The notes beneath the pieces are model-generated. The model was not told where the DNA came from, ran no database searches, and was given only the letters and a program-made list of their open reading frames with translations. From CAYJUM01 sp964478915 (lineage in GTDB: Bacteria; Nitrospirota; Nitrospiria; Nitrospirales; Nitrospiraceae), in assembly GCA_964478915.1 (NCBI GenBank), contig CAYZKG010000158.1:1-5085 (forward strand): DNA of 5,085 nucleotides. Reading direction: 5' to 3'. This document shows, piece after piece, positions 1-4,553 of the stretch; position 1 is the first letter of the stretch; every line of letters starts with the position of its first letter. Position numbers and translations under genes: made by a program.

Positions 1-60
1 TTGCATGTGTTAGGCGCGCCGCCAGCGTTCGTTCTGAGCCAGGATCAAACTCTCAATAGG
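1..60 (-). rRNA. rrs: 16S ribosomal RNA, 5' end (partial)
   Basis: Read on the minus strand, the bases contain the universal 16S 5' primer site AGAGTTTGATCCTGGCTCAG (53 down to 34), followed by the conserved AACGAACGCTGGCGGC and a stretch ending in ACACATGCAA at the window edge. By alignment to the usual numbering, where this primer site begins at base 8, the mature 5' end falls near position 60. The rest of the gene lies outside the window to the left. The GGCGGCGCGCCTAACAC wording is compatible with Nitrospirota and several other phyla, so it does not fix the taxonomy. The neighbouring protein gene at 353 is transcribed in the opposite direction. Confidence 0.97.
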
Positions 61-120
61 TTCTCTGTGGAATTGGATCCAAGGGCCACCACTTCAATAC
101 ACCTTACCTCGCTCTATTCA

Positions 121-134
121 GTTGTCAAAGAACA
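121..134 (-). promoter_or_regulatory. boxA-type antitermination element in the rRNA leader
   Basis: On the minus strand this reads TGTTCTTTGACAAC, close to the known rRNA boxA TGCTCTTTAACAA bound by NusB/S10. It lies about 60 bases upstream of the 16S 5' end and downstream of the proposed promoter, the expected place for a boxA that protects rRNA transcripts from early termination. The function is assigned by similarity only. Confidence 0.65.
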
Positions 135-152
135 GCTTCCCCGGAGCCGCAT

Positions 153-182
153 ACCTTACTACACGGCTCGAAGACCTGTCAA
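153..182 (-). promoter_or_regulatory. rrn operon promoter (sigma70 type)
   Basis: On the minus strand a perfect -35 TTGACA (182-177) is followed after 18 bases by TAAGGT (158-153) as a -10. Transcription would start near position 146, giving a leader of about 85 bases that contains the boxA element before 16S. A second TTGACA-N16-TAAGGT pair occurs downstream (128-101), but its -35 is part of boxA, so it is less likely to be a promoter. Confidence 0.6.
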
Positions 183-241
183 CCCGGATTGGGAAGATAC
201 CGGAACCGGGTCGGCTCCAAGAAGGGCGCTAGGCCCTCTGG

Positions 242-282
242 CTCCGGTGCAGGGCCTCAGATTAACAGAAATTTCACCGGAG
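242..282. repeat. 8-bp inverted repeat between rrn and the divergent enzyme gene
   Basis: CTCCGGTG (242-249) and CACCGGAG (275-282) are perfect inverted copies separated by 25 bases that include an AT-rich patch. A second perfect pair, AGGCCCT (231-237) and AGGGCCT (251-257), partly interleaves with it. The site lies upstream of both divergent transcription units and could be a protein-binding site or alternative hairpins. No known operator is recognised. Confidence 0.35.
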
Positions 283-352
283 TCAAGGGGCTGAAACCCT
301 GCTTGCATCATGTCGCTTGCGGTCCTGAGTGCCGATCGAAGATAATCGTGGC

Positions 353-1390
353 ATGTACGATCCCACCACGCTCAACCGCCGAGCGTTGCTCAAACTGGGC
401 CTCAAGATGGGCGGCCTGGGACTCCTGGCCGGTCTTCCCGGGTGCGACTCCGTGGGCAGCATGTTCGGCCGGATGTTCGCCATCCCGCCACGGGAGACGC
501 TCTACTTCACGCCCAACGATAAATTCTACGTGGTCAACTACATGGATTCGCCGTTCAACGTCTCCCGGGATTTGAACGTCGAGCAGTGGCGGCTGAACAT
601 TACCGGGGAGGTCAAAAAGCCCATGAATCTGGGCTGGCGGGACATCCTGAACCGGGACGCCTTCGATCAGATCGTCACCCTGGAATGCATCGACACACTC
701 CCTGGGGGGGACAGCTTGGGGAACGCCATTTGGCGGGGCATCTCCCTGAAAGCCCTGCTCAAGGAGGCCGGTGTCGAAGAAGAGACCGCCCGCGACGTGG
801 TCTTCAAAGCCGCGGATGGCTATGACGACAGCATCCCGTTCACCCGCGCCATGCAGGACGATGTCATGCTGGCCTATCTCATGAACGGTGAGAAGCTGCC
901 CAAGGAGCACGGCTACCCGCTCCGCCTGATCGTCCCGGGGCTCTACGGCATCAAGAACGTCAAATGGATCGTCGAAATCGAGGTGTACAACGGTGATTAC
1001 AAAGGGTACTGGCAGCGGAAGGGCTGGACGGACAACGGCACCATCAAGATCTTCTCCCGCGTCGACAGCCCCGGCCACTATCAGGCCCTGGCCGGTCCCG
1101 AACAGCTTCTCCGCGGCATCGCCTTCGGCGGCCCCAACACCATCGCCAAGGTCGAGCTGAGCTTTGACCGGGGGAAAACCTGGCAGGAAGCCGAGCTCGA
1201 GCCGACGCTGTCACCTTATTCATGGGTCATCTGGAATTACCGCTGGCACCCCCCGAAGCCGGGTAAGCATCAAGTCATGGTGCGTGCCACCGATAACAAA
1301 GGCCAGCTCCAGATCGCCGAGCTCGTCCGCCCCATGCCGGCCGGCGCATCGGGCTACCACACGATCATCGCCGACGTCGAACAGATCTAG
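353..1390 (+). CDS. Tat-exported molybdopterin oxidoreductase, sulfite oxidase family
   Basis: A protein of 345 residues from the ATG at 353. It begins with a twin-arginine signal (R9-R10 in LNRRALLKLG), a hydrophobic stretch and a possible lipobox GLPGC with Cys31, so it is probably exported folded and may be lipid-anchored outside the membrane. Next comes the molybdopterin-binding domain, with the candidate molybdenum-ligating Cys112 in TLECIDT and the downstream GNAIWRGISLKALL. The last roughly 110 residues match the Ig-like Mo-co dimerisation domain (RGIAFGG, SFDRGKTW, VMVRATDNKGQ, SGYH). The family oxidises or reduces small sulfur or nitrogen compounds using a haem or membrane partner; the substrate cannot be told from sequence. 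The usual Asn two residues after the Cys (CxxN, as in CISN) is replaced here by CIDT. A GTG at 329 would add 8 residues, but neither start has a clear Shine-Dalgarno. The 3' end is partly duplicated at 2511-2564. Confidence 0.88.
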   Translation: MYDPTTLNRRALLKLGLKMGGLGLLAGLPGCDSVGSMFGRMFAIPPRETLYFTPNDKFYVVNYMDSPFNVSRDLNVEQWRLNITGEVKKPMNLGWRDILNRDAFDQIVTLECIDTLPGGDSLGNAIWRGISLKALLKEAGVEEETARDVVFKAADGYDDSIPFTRAMQDDVMLAYLMNGEKLPKEHGYPLRLIVPGLYGIKNVKWIVEIEVYNGDYKGYWQRKGWTDNGTIKIFSRVDSPGHYQALAGPEQLLRGIAFGGPNTIAKVELSFDRGKTWQEAELEPTLSPYSWVIWNYRWHPPKPGKHQVMVRATDNKGQLQIAELVRPMPAGASGYHTIIADVEQI

Positions 1391-1423
1391 GCCTCATCTC
1401 CTGTTCTCCGCTATTCTCCATGA

Positions 1424-1462
1424 TTGCGAGAAGTATGACGGGCGAGTATACTGCTGTCATAC
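1424..1462 (+). promoter_or_regulatory. mazEF promoter with overlapping inverted-repeat operator
   Basis: A -35 TTGCGA (1424-1429), a 17-base spacer and a -10 TATACT (1447-1452) form a good sigma70 promoter about 30 bases before the antitoxin start. Perfect inverted copies GTATGAC (1433-1439) and GTCATAC (1456-1462) flank the -10, and a GTATAC palindrome lies between them. Half-site centres are 23 bp apart, about two helical turns. This placement fits autorepression by the ribbon-helix-helix antitoxin or its complex with the toxin, the usual rule for such operons. Confidence 0.65.
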
Positions 1463-1483
1463 CACGCAGCCGGAGGAGTGCTG

Positions 1484-1741
1484 ATGCGGAAAGCAGCCGT
1501 CAAGGTGGCGATGACGCTCCCCGATGATCTCTATCGGATCGTCGAGCAAGTCCGCAAGAAAACCCGGAAAAGTCGAAGCGCCGTCCTTCAGGACGCGCTA
1601 CGGTACTGGCTCAGCCAGCAGGAACAATCAGTCCTGATTCGTGAATATGAAGCCGGGTACCGGAAAAGACCGGAGACCCGCCAGGAAATCAAGGCCGCAG
1701 AAGCTGCCGCCGTCCGCATGTTAGCCGCCGTGGAATGGTAA
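1484..1741 (+). CDS. mazE: MazE-like ribbon-helix-helix antitoxin
   Basis: An 85-residue protein. The ATG at 1484 is preceded at 7 bases by GGAGG (1472-1476), which favours it over an in-frame GTG at 1478. Residues 7-45 look like a ribbon-helix-helix DNA-binding domain: a beta strand KVAMTLPDD, then two helices around YRIVEQVRKKTRKSRSAVLQDALRYWL. The remainder is charged and probably flexible (EYEAGYRKRPETRQEIKAAE), the typical toxin-wrapping tail. The stop codon overlaps the start of the toxin gene in TAATG, so the two are translationally coupled. The role would be to neutralise the downstream MazF and to repress its own operon through the palindrome at 1433-1462. The MazE assignment rests mainly on the neighbouring MazF. 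Confidence 0.85.
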   Translation: MRKAAVKVAMTLPDDLYRIVEQVRKKTRKSRSAVLQDALRYWLSQQEQSVLIREYEAGYRKRPETRQEIKAAEAAAVRMLAAVEW

Positions 1742-2061
1742 TGCGGCGCGGAGAAGTCTGGTGGGCTGAACTTCCACCCCCTGCCGGGAAACGCCCCGTC
1801 GTGCTGCTCTCGCGGAACGAAGCCTATGCAGTCCGCGAGCTGGTCACGGTGGCACCGGTGACGACTCGCATCAGACAGATTCCAACGGAGGTCCCGTTGG
1901 GCAACGATGAGGGGCTCCCCAAACCCTGCGTAGCCAACTTGGACACCATCACCACGATCCCCAAGGCCGCGCTCACGGAGCGAATCAGCACACTGCCGCC
2001 GCCCAAAATAGCCGAGGTCGAGCGGGCGCTCCGGTTCGCCTTGGGTTTGCGCCTCGACTGA
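1741..2061 (+). CDS. mazF: MazF family endoribonuclease toxin
   Basis: A protein of 106 residues, the usual MazF length. It opens with the hallmark MRRGEVWW, followed by KRPVVLLSR (residues 17-25, Arg18 in the conserved nuclease position) and VAPVTTRIR (37-45, with the Thr pair where the family keeps a catalytic Ser/Thr). The family-typical GLPKPCVANLDTITTIPK and the C-terminal helix come next. MazF toxins cut single-stranded RNA at short specific sites and stop translation when the antitoxin is degraded; the target sequence cannot be predicted here. The ATG at 1741 overlaps the antitoxin stop by one base. An ATG at 1735 would add two residues but departs from the usual N-terminus. The gene looks intact. 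Confidence 0.92.
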   Translation: MRRGEVWWAELPPPAGKRPVVLLSRNEAYAVRELVTVAPVTTRIRQIPTEVPLGNDEGLPKPCVANLDTITTIPKAALTERISTLPPPKIAEVERALRFALGLRLD

Positions 2062-2102
2062 CAGCCGCTGCCGCTGGCAAGCGATTGCCGGAAGGAAAAG
2101 AG

Positions 2103-2462
2103 GTGAGCGGGATCTCTTGCCAGTCCTGCAAGAACATGGATAAACGCACTCGCAAACATTCAACGCAACAGGCTCGCAGCGATGAGGTAGAGCCCCTCTC
2201 GCCGGCGGAAATCAGAGAGCTGAAGCGTCGCCTCCGCGATTCCCAAGATCCCGTTCGGTACATGCTGGTCTCCGAGTGCAGTCGACGTTTTATCCTGTAC
2301 TACAACGTCTCGGACAATATGTTCGCCATGAACGATGCCAGCGGAGGCACACTGTTCAAACGGCGCGAGGCGGCCGAACGGGTAAAGAAACTTCTCGGGA
2401 AGGGAGTCTCAATCGTCAAGTACACGACGAAGGGTGGGAAACTGACGCGGCTGTCTCCATAG
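2103..2462 (+). CDS. Conserved-looking small hypothetical protein after mazEF
   Basis: About 119 residues from the GTG at 2103, chosen because AAGGA (2092-2096) sits 6 bases upstream. A TTG at 2085 and an ATG at 2136 (108 residues) are alternatives. The N-terminal part is basic and polar with a CQSC pair (residues 6-9), then a short helix SPAEIRELKRRLRD. The compact C-terminal half carries RYMLVSECSRRFILYYNVSD, GGTLFKRREAAERVKKLL and IVKYTT. It has no signal peptide or membrane segment. I recognise no named family. It starts 41 bases after mazF on the same strand without an obvious separate promoter, so it may be co-transcribed as a third gene of the cassette. The cassette ends before the duplicated enzyme tail at 2511. 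No toxin or nuclease motif is visible. Confidence 0.7.
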   Translation: MSGISCQSCKNMDKRTRKHSTQQARSDEVEPLSPAEIRELKRRLRDSQDPVRYMLVSECSRRFILYYNVSDNMFAMNDASGGTLFKRREAAERVKKLLGKGVSIVKYTTKGGKLTRLSP

Positions 2463-2510
2463 CGTAGTCATTGGACCAAGAGGTACAGGATAAGCGCCTA
2501 GAACACATGT

Positions 2511-2564
2511 GCGGCCAGGGCGAGCGGGTTACATAGGATCATCGCCGACGTGCAGCAGGTATGA
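2511..2564 (+). pseudogene. Orphan 3'-end fragment of a sulfite-oxidase-family gene
   Basis: In one frame, ending at TGA 2562-2564, this short stretch reads AARASGLHRIIADVQQV. The intact enzyme ends with AGASGYHTIIADVEQI (from 1343 on). From the second GCC codon (2514 and 1340) to the stop, 11 of 16 residues match, and both end at the same point. A 15-base run GATCATCGCCGACGT is identical (1363-1377 and 2537-2551). There is no start codon or room for a gene: the frame has a TAG at 2499. It is best read as the displaced last codons of a second, diverged copy of the gene at 353-1390. It lies just beyond the mazEF-plus-hypothetical cassette. Confidence 0.7.
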
Positions 2565-2566
2565 GC

Positions 2567-2681
2567 GGGCGGCCTAACTGCCCGTTGTGCTCGCGCACCA
2601 CGCACGCAAGATTGTTCTGAAGTTTTATCAAAATGGGCGGTGCTCGGTGAACGCGCGCAGTTAAGGGCAGTCAGGCCACCC
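2567..2681. repeat. Imperfect 17-bp inverted repeat, attC-like or MITE-like element
   Basis: The arms 2567-2583 and 2665-2681 pair at 15 of 17 positions. The pairing can continue, after a 4/5-base internal loop, with 2588-2595 against 2652-2659 (7 of 8). The left arm holds GCCTAAC (2572-2578), which fits the integron R'' box RYYYAAC. The right arm holds GTCAGGC (2670-2676), one base off the R' box GTTRRRY. At about 105 bases between boxes, the size is within the attC range. It starts right after the enzyme-tail fragment and lies upstream of another toxin-antitoxin operon. No integrase gene is in the window, and a non-autonomous insertion element is an equal alternative. Confidence 0.45.
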
Positions 2682-2744
2682 TTTGAGAGATAATTTCGAG
2701 GTGAAAACGCCCGCCAAACACTCACCCAATCAGGGTCCAGGCAA

Positions 2745-2784
2745 TTGAGTGGCCACTCGATTTGTAGTACAGTGGTGTCCTACA
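2745..2784 (+). promoter_or_regulatory. Promoter and possible operator of the antitoxin / truncated PIN operon
   Basis: TTGAGT (2745-2750), a 17-base gap and TACAGT (2768-2773) form a plausible sigma70 promoter 30 bases before the antitoxin start. Inverted copies TGTAG (2763-2767) and CTACA (2780-2784) flank the -10. The arrangement parallels the other toxin-antitoxin promoters here, with the repeat covering the -10, and suggests autorepression. Similar TGTAG/CTACA arms occur in the vapBC operator at 3845-3861. Confidence 0.5.
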
Positions 2785-2802
2785 CTGACAGGAGGCAGTC
2801 CG

Positions 2803-3063
2803 ATGCCCTTGAGCGTCCGTGTCGATCGGCGAACAGAGATCCTGCTGAAACGTCTGGCCCGCCAAAAGAACCGCACCAAGTCGGACGTGGTTCGCGAGGC
2901 AATTGGCGCCCCGGCCCGCCACGCGGAAGAATCGGAGAAGGCACAGCATCCATGGGACACGGCCGAGGACTTGATTGGCTGCGTCAAAGGCGGGCCACCG
3001 GATCTCTCGGTCAAGACGGGACAGGGGTTCCGCCGTATTCTGCATGAAAAGCGAGGACGGTGA
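2803..3063 (+). CDS. VapB-type ribbon-helix-helix antitoxin, partner toxin degraded
   Basis: An 86-residue protein with AGGAGG (2790-2795) 7 bases before the ATG. Residues 3-35 form a CopG-like ribbon-helix-helix: strand LSVRVDRRT, then helices around EILLKRLARQKN and RTKSDVVREAI. The C-terminal half, with HPWDTAEDLIGCVKGGPPDLS and GQGFRRILHEKR, matches the usual tail of antitoxins paired with PIN-domain toxins. The stop is followed after two bases by the ATG of a PIN toxin remnant, so this was a vapBC-type operon. Promoter, ribosome site and reading frame are all intact, yet the toxin is not functional. The antitoxin may therefore persist as an orphan regulator or as protection against a related toxin. 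Confidence 0.85.
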   Translation: MPLSVRVDRRTEILLKRLARQKNRTKSDVVREAIGAPARHAEESEKAQHPWDTAEDLIGCVKGGPPDLSVKTGQGFRRILHEKRGR

Positions 3064-3065
3064 CC

Positions 3066-3206
3066 ATGGTGCTCGTGGATGCCGGGCCGCTCGTGGCTCT
3101 GATCCACGCTGACGACCGGTACCACCTCGACCGGCGGGATTTCGAAGTCTATCGGCCCTCCCGCCTCGGCCGATTCATTCTGCTGCCGAGCCGCCTGGAG
3201 GGGTAA
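3066..3206 (+). pseudogene. PIN-domain toxin (VapC-like) with internal deletion
   Basis: The frame encodes 46 residues instead of roughly 130-140. It opens with MVLVDAGPLVALIHADDRYH, the standard PIN N-terminus with the first catalytic Asp (D5). It passes directly at residue 21 into LDRRDFEVYRPSRLGRFILLP, the standard C-terminal segment. The middle of the domain, with the conserved Glu and central Asp, is missing. The joint keeps the reading frame and lies near 3125-3131. GAGG (3053-3056) lies upstream, so the peptide may still be made, but it cannot form a PIN active site. The most economical explanation is an in-frame deletion of about 90 codons after loss of selection on the toxin. An alternative is a chimaera from two similar toxins. 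Confidence 0.85.
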
Positions 3207-3212
3207 CTAGCC

Positions 3213-3237
3213 AGAAAAGACTCCCGGTACCTTTTCT
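3213..3237. terminator. Hairpin between convergent toxin genes, possible bidirectional terminator
   Basis: AGAAAAG (3213-3219) and CTTTTCT (3231-3237) are perfect 7-bp inverted copies around an 11-base loop. The site lies between the stop codons of the converging toxin genes (3206 and 3240). The T- and A-rich arms would serve as weak U-tracts on either strand. The stem is AT-rich, so termination strength is doubtful. It may instead be part of a dispersed hairpin repeat. Confidence 0.35.
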
Positions 3238-3259
3238 ACTCAGGTACCTTTTCTACTCA
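3226..3259. repeat. Perfect 17-bp tandem duplication at the end of vapC
   Basis: GGTACCTTTTCTACTCA occurs twice without a gap (3226-3242 and 3243-3259). On the minus strand the first-read copy supplies the last five codons of the vapC gene (SRKGT), and the junction supplies its TGA stop (3242-3240). Without the duplication the frame would run on for 16 more codons. The duplication therefore sets the present C-terminus. Confidence 0.9.
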
Positions 3260-3638
3260 TCTTGGCGATGTGCCCAAAATCACGATCATTCGTCAGCAGA
3301 GGAAATCCGTGCTCGATGCAGGCCGAAGCGATCAGACAATCAATCGGCCCCACCTGAATGCCCTTCGACCGGCAGTGCTGCCGTAGCCGGGCCGCCTGGA
3401 CACAGGTCTCTCGCTCCAAAGGGAGAAGCGGGAAGGGCTCAAGAAGTTTCTTGAGGCGCTCAAAGTCCTTTCTGTTCCGCAAACCGTCGAGAAGTTCTTG
3501 AAGGATATTCCCGATCAAGAACACTCCGTCGCCAGCTTCGACGCGCTCACGGAATGCCCGCACCAGCGGATGGCTCTCATCCACGCGTGGCCTCCTGAGA
3601 ACAAGAGACCACACCGACGTATCAACGACTACGTTCAC
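3240..3638 (-). CDS. vapC: VapC family PIN-domain ribonuclease toxin
   Basis: A 132-residue protein from the GTG at 3638, giving the normal start VNVVVDTSVWS. A longer frame from 3692 would add 18 residues that only mirror the antitoxin region. The four acidic positions of the PIN active site are present: D6 in DTSVW, E48 in NILQELLDGL, D100 in GPIDCLIASAC, and D118 (with D120) in TNDRDF. Such toxins use Mg2+ to cleave tRNA or rRNA and block translation; the target is unknown. The gene overlaps the end of vapB by 17 bases, so translation is coupled. The last residues MSRKGT come from a tandem repeat and replace the usual family ending after HIAK. The protein otherwise looks active. Confidence 0.9.
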   Translation of the reverse strand: MNVVVDTSVWSLVLRRPRVDESHPLVRAFRERVEAGDGVFLIGNILQELLDGLRNRKDFERLKKLLEPFPLLPLERETCVQAARLRQHCRSKGIQVGPIDCLIASACIEHGFPLLTNDRDFGHIAKMSRKGT

Positions 3639-3834
3639 GCCCGCGCCTGTCGGCCTTGTAGTCCCAATCTTTCCTGAACTGGAACGAACCAAGCGCGCGA
3701 AGAATCTTGCGCTGCTTTCTGCGCCCGATGAATTCTTCCAGCGCCTTGGTCACGGTCTCTTTTTTCGTTCGGAATCCACCGACCTGCAACGCCTTCCCCA
3801 GCAACTTGTCGTCGATCGCCAAGTTCGTTGCCAT
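3622..3834 (-). CDS. vapB: VapB antitoxin
   Basis: A 70-residue protein beginning MATNLAIDDKLL, the typical start of the VapB family found next to VapC toxins. GGAGG (3843-3839) lies 4 bases before the ATG, which rejects a longer frame from 3891. The short N-terminal strand and helices (residues 1-45: LAIDDKLLGKALQVGG, KKETVTKALEEFIGRRKQRKIL) form the DNA-binding dimer part. The tail ALGSFQFRKDWDYKADRR is the toxin-binding segment with the common WDYKA-type ending. The next gene, vapC, starts within its last codons. It is expected to block VapC and to repress the promoter through the palindrome at 3845-3861. Confidence 0.92.
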   Translation of the reverse strand: MATNLAIDDKLLGKALQVGGFRTKKETVTKALEEFIGRRKQRKILRALGSFQFRKDWDYKADRRGRERSR

Positions 3835-3844
3835 GATACCTCCG

Positions 3845-3891
3845 TGTGTAGGAACTACACATAGGTTATGTCCGCCGCGGAACAAAGTCAA
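3845..3891 (-). promoter_or_regulatory. vapBC promoter and palindromic operator
   Basis: On the minus strand, TTGACT (3891-3886), a 17-base spacer and TAACCT (3868-3863) form a promoter. Just downstream is a perfect palindrome, TGTGTAG-GAA-CTACACA on the plus strand (3845-3861), lying between the -10 and the ribosome site. A repressor bound here would block transcription, as expected for VapBC autoregulation. Confidence 0.65.
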
Positions 3892-3985
3892 ATCAGACAG
3901 GCCTCTTTTCTAGCTTGCCCCAGGGAAAGATTTCAGTATGAAGCCGTCGGTCACGCAACAGGTCGCATCCGTTTTCCGCCGTGGA

Positions 3986-4225
3986 TCAGCCGACAGAAAC
4001 GCTCCGATAGATCTCCTCTATCTCGCCTTTTGTCAAATCCCGCCAGTGGCCGGGGGGAAGGTCGCCCAGCCGGATCGGTCCGATGGCAATCCGAACCAGC
4101 CGTAAGGTCGGATGGCCCACGGCAGCGGTCATGCGCCGCACCTGCCGGTTCAGCCCCTCGCGCAGGGTAATCTCCAGCCAGGCGGTCGGCACGGATTTGC
4201 GGAACCGGATCTGCACGGAACAATT
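3986..4225 (-). pseudogene. Orphan C-terminal fragment of an RluE-like pseudouridine synthase
   Basis: The minus-strand frame ending at TGA 3988-3986 carries the C-terminal signature of RluE/RsuA-type pseudouridine synthases: IRFRKSVPTAWLEITLREG, LNRQVRRMTAAVGHPTLRL, AIGPIRLGDLPPGHWRDL. Only about 75 residues are recognisable. The catalytic Asp region and S4 domain are absent, and the sequence before about 4225 no longer looks like the family, although the frame stays open to 4318. Over 139 bases (4038-4176) it aligns without gaps to 4947-5085 with 18 differences, about 87% identity. The two last segments, KGEIEEIYRSVSVG and TDEVASLRLAGE, are unrelated in detail. It is a displaced gene tail rather than a working gene. 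The left junction next to the toxin-antitoxin promoter is approximate. Confidence 0.85.
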
Positions 4226-4275
4226 CGGGACGGTTTTTCCGAGGATAGTTGTTCGAGGACATCTAGCGAGCGAGA

Positions 4276-4296
4276 ATGCTGAAGATATGCTAGAAT
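4276..4296 (+). promoter_or_regulatory. Extended -10 promoter of the RelE-type module
   Basis: TGCTAGAAT (4288-4296) is a good extended -10 with hexamer TAGAAT (4291-4296), about 39 bases before the antitoxin start. No good -35 is visible. The direct repeat ATGCT at 4276-4280 and 4287-4291, one helical turn apart, and the inverted CTAGC/GCTAG pair (4263-4267 and 4289-4293) may be operator half-sites. It lies close to the junction with the rluE fragment. Confidence 0.45.
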
Positions 4297-4334
4297 TGCG
4301 CTCATCACGACGGTTCACAAGGAGACAGCACCGT

Positions 4335-4553
4335 ATGGCCGCTAAAGTATCCCTCTACGAGAAACAATTGGCTCGTGAAATCAAAGGAACCCCAAAAGAG
4401 TATCTGCCGAACCTTCTTCAGATTGTCCGGCTGTACCGCGAGAGTGTTGGATTGAAGCCAGCCAGAGCCAGTTTTCGTCAAGGCCTAAAAGAGGCTCTCA
4501 AGGGCGACACGCAGCCACTATCCGAATTATGGGATGGCATTGGCGGAAAGTGA
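4335..4553 (+). CDS. Putative antitoxin of a RelE/ParE-type module
   Basis: A 72-residue protein. The ATG at 4335 is preceded by AAGGAG (4319-4324) at 10 bases; an open frame from 4083 only extends it through the rluE fragment. It reads MAAKVSLYEKQLAREIKGTP, then the helical KEYLPNLLQIVRLYRESVG, KPARASFRQGLKEALKGD and a WDGIG end. This composition, with PKEYLPNLLQIVRL, resembles small antitoxins paired with RelE/ParE-like toxins, though I cannot name the subfamily. No DNA-binding motif is obvious. The toxin gene starts within its last 20 bases, so the pair is translationally coupled. Confidence 0.75.
   Translation: MAAKVSLYEKQLAREIKGTPKEYLPNLLQIVRLYRESVGLKPARASFRQGLKEALKGDTQPLSELWDGIGGK

Noticed and set aside
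258..286. A further rrn promoter with TTGACT on the minus strand
   Set aside because: At the proper spacing the -10 would be AATCTG, a poor match. It is more likely part of the inverted-repeat region.
329..352. GTG start of the exported enzyme at 329
   Set aside because: It is possible, but it has no ribosome site. The ATG at 353 gives a compact twin-arginine signal. Not excluded.
308..1078. A long open frame of 256 codons on the minus strand opposite the sulfite-oxidase-family gene
   Set aside because: It is antisense to a clearly recognisable domain protein, and its translation has no family resemblance. High GC content explains the openness.
1588..2163. A 191-codon minus-strand frame opposite mazEF
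   Set aside because: It is a shadow of mazE, mazF and the next gene. It shows no domain and no ribosome site.
3951..4262. A 103-codon minus-strand frame in the rluE fragment region
   Set aside because: It is an alternate frame of the rluE fragment. The family motifs are in the frame ending at 3986.
4083..4334. N-terminal extension of the RelE-module antitoxin
   Set aside because: This part runs antisense through the rluE fragment. The ATG at 4335 has AAGGAG upstream and gives the expected small antitoxin size.
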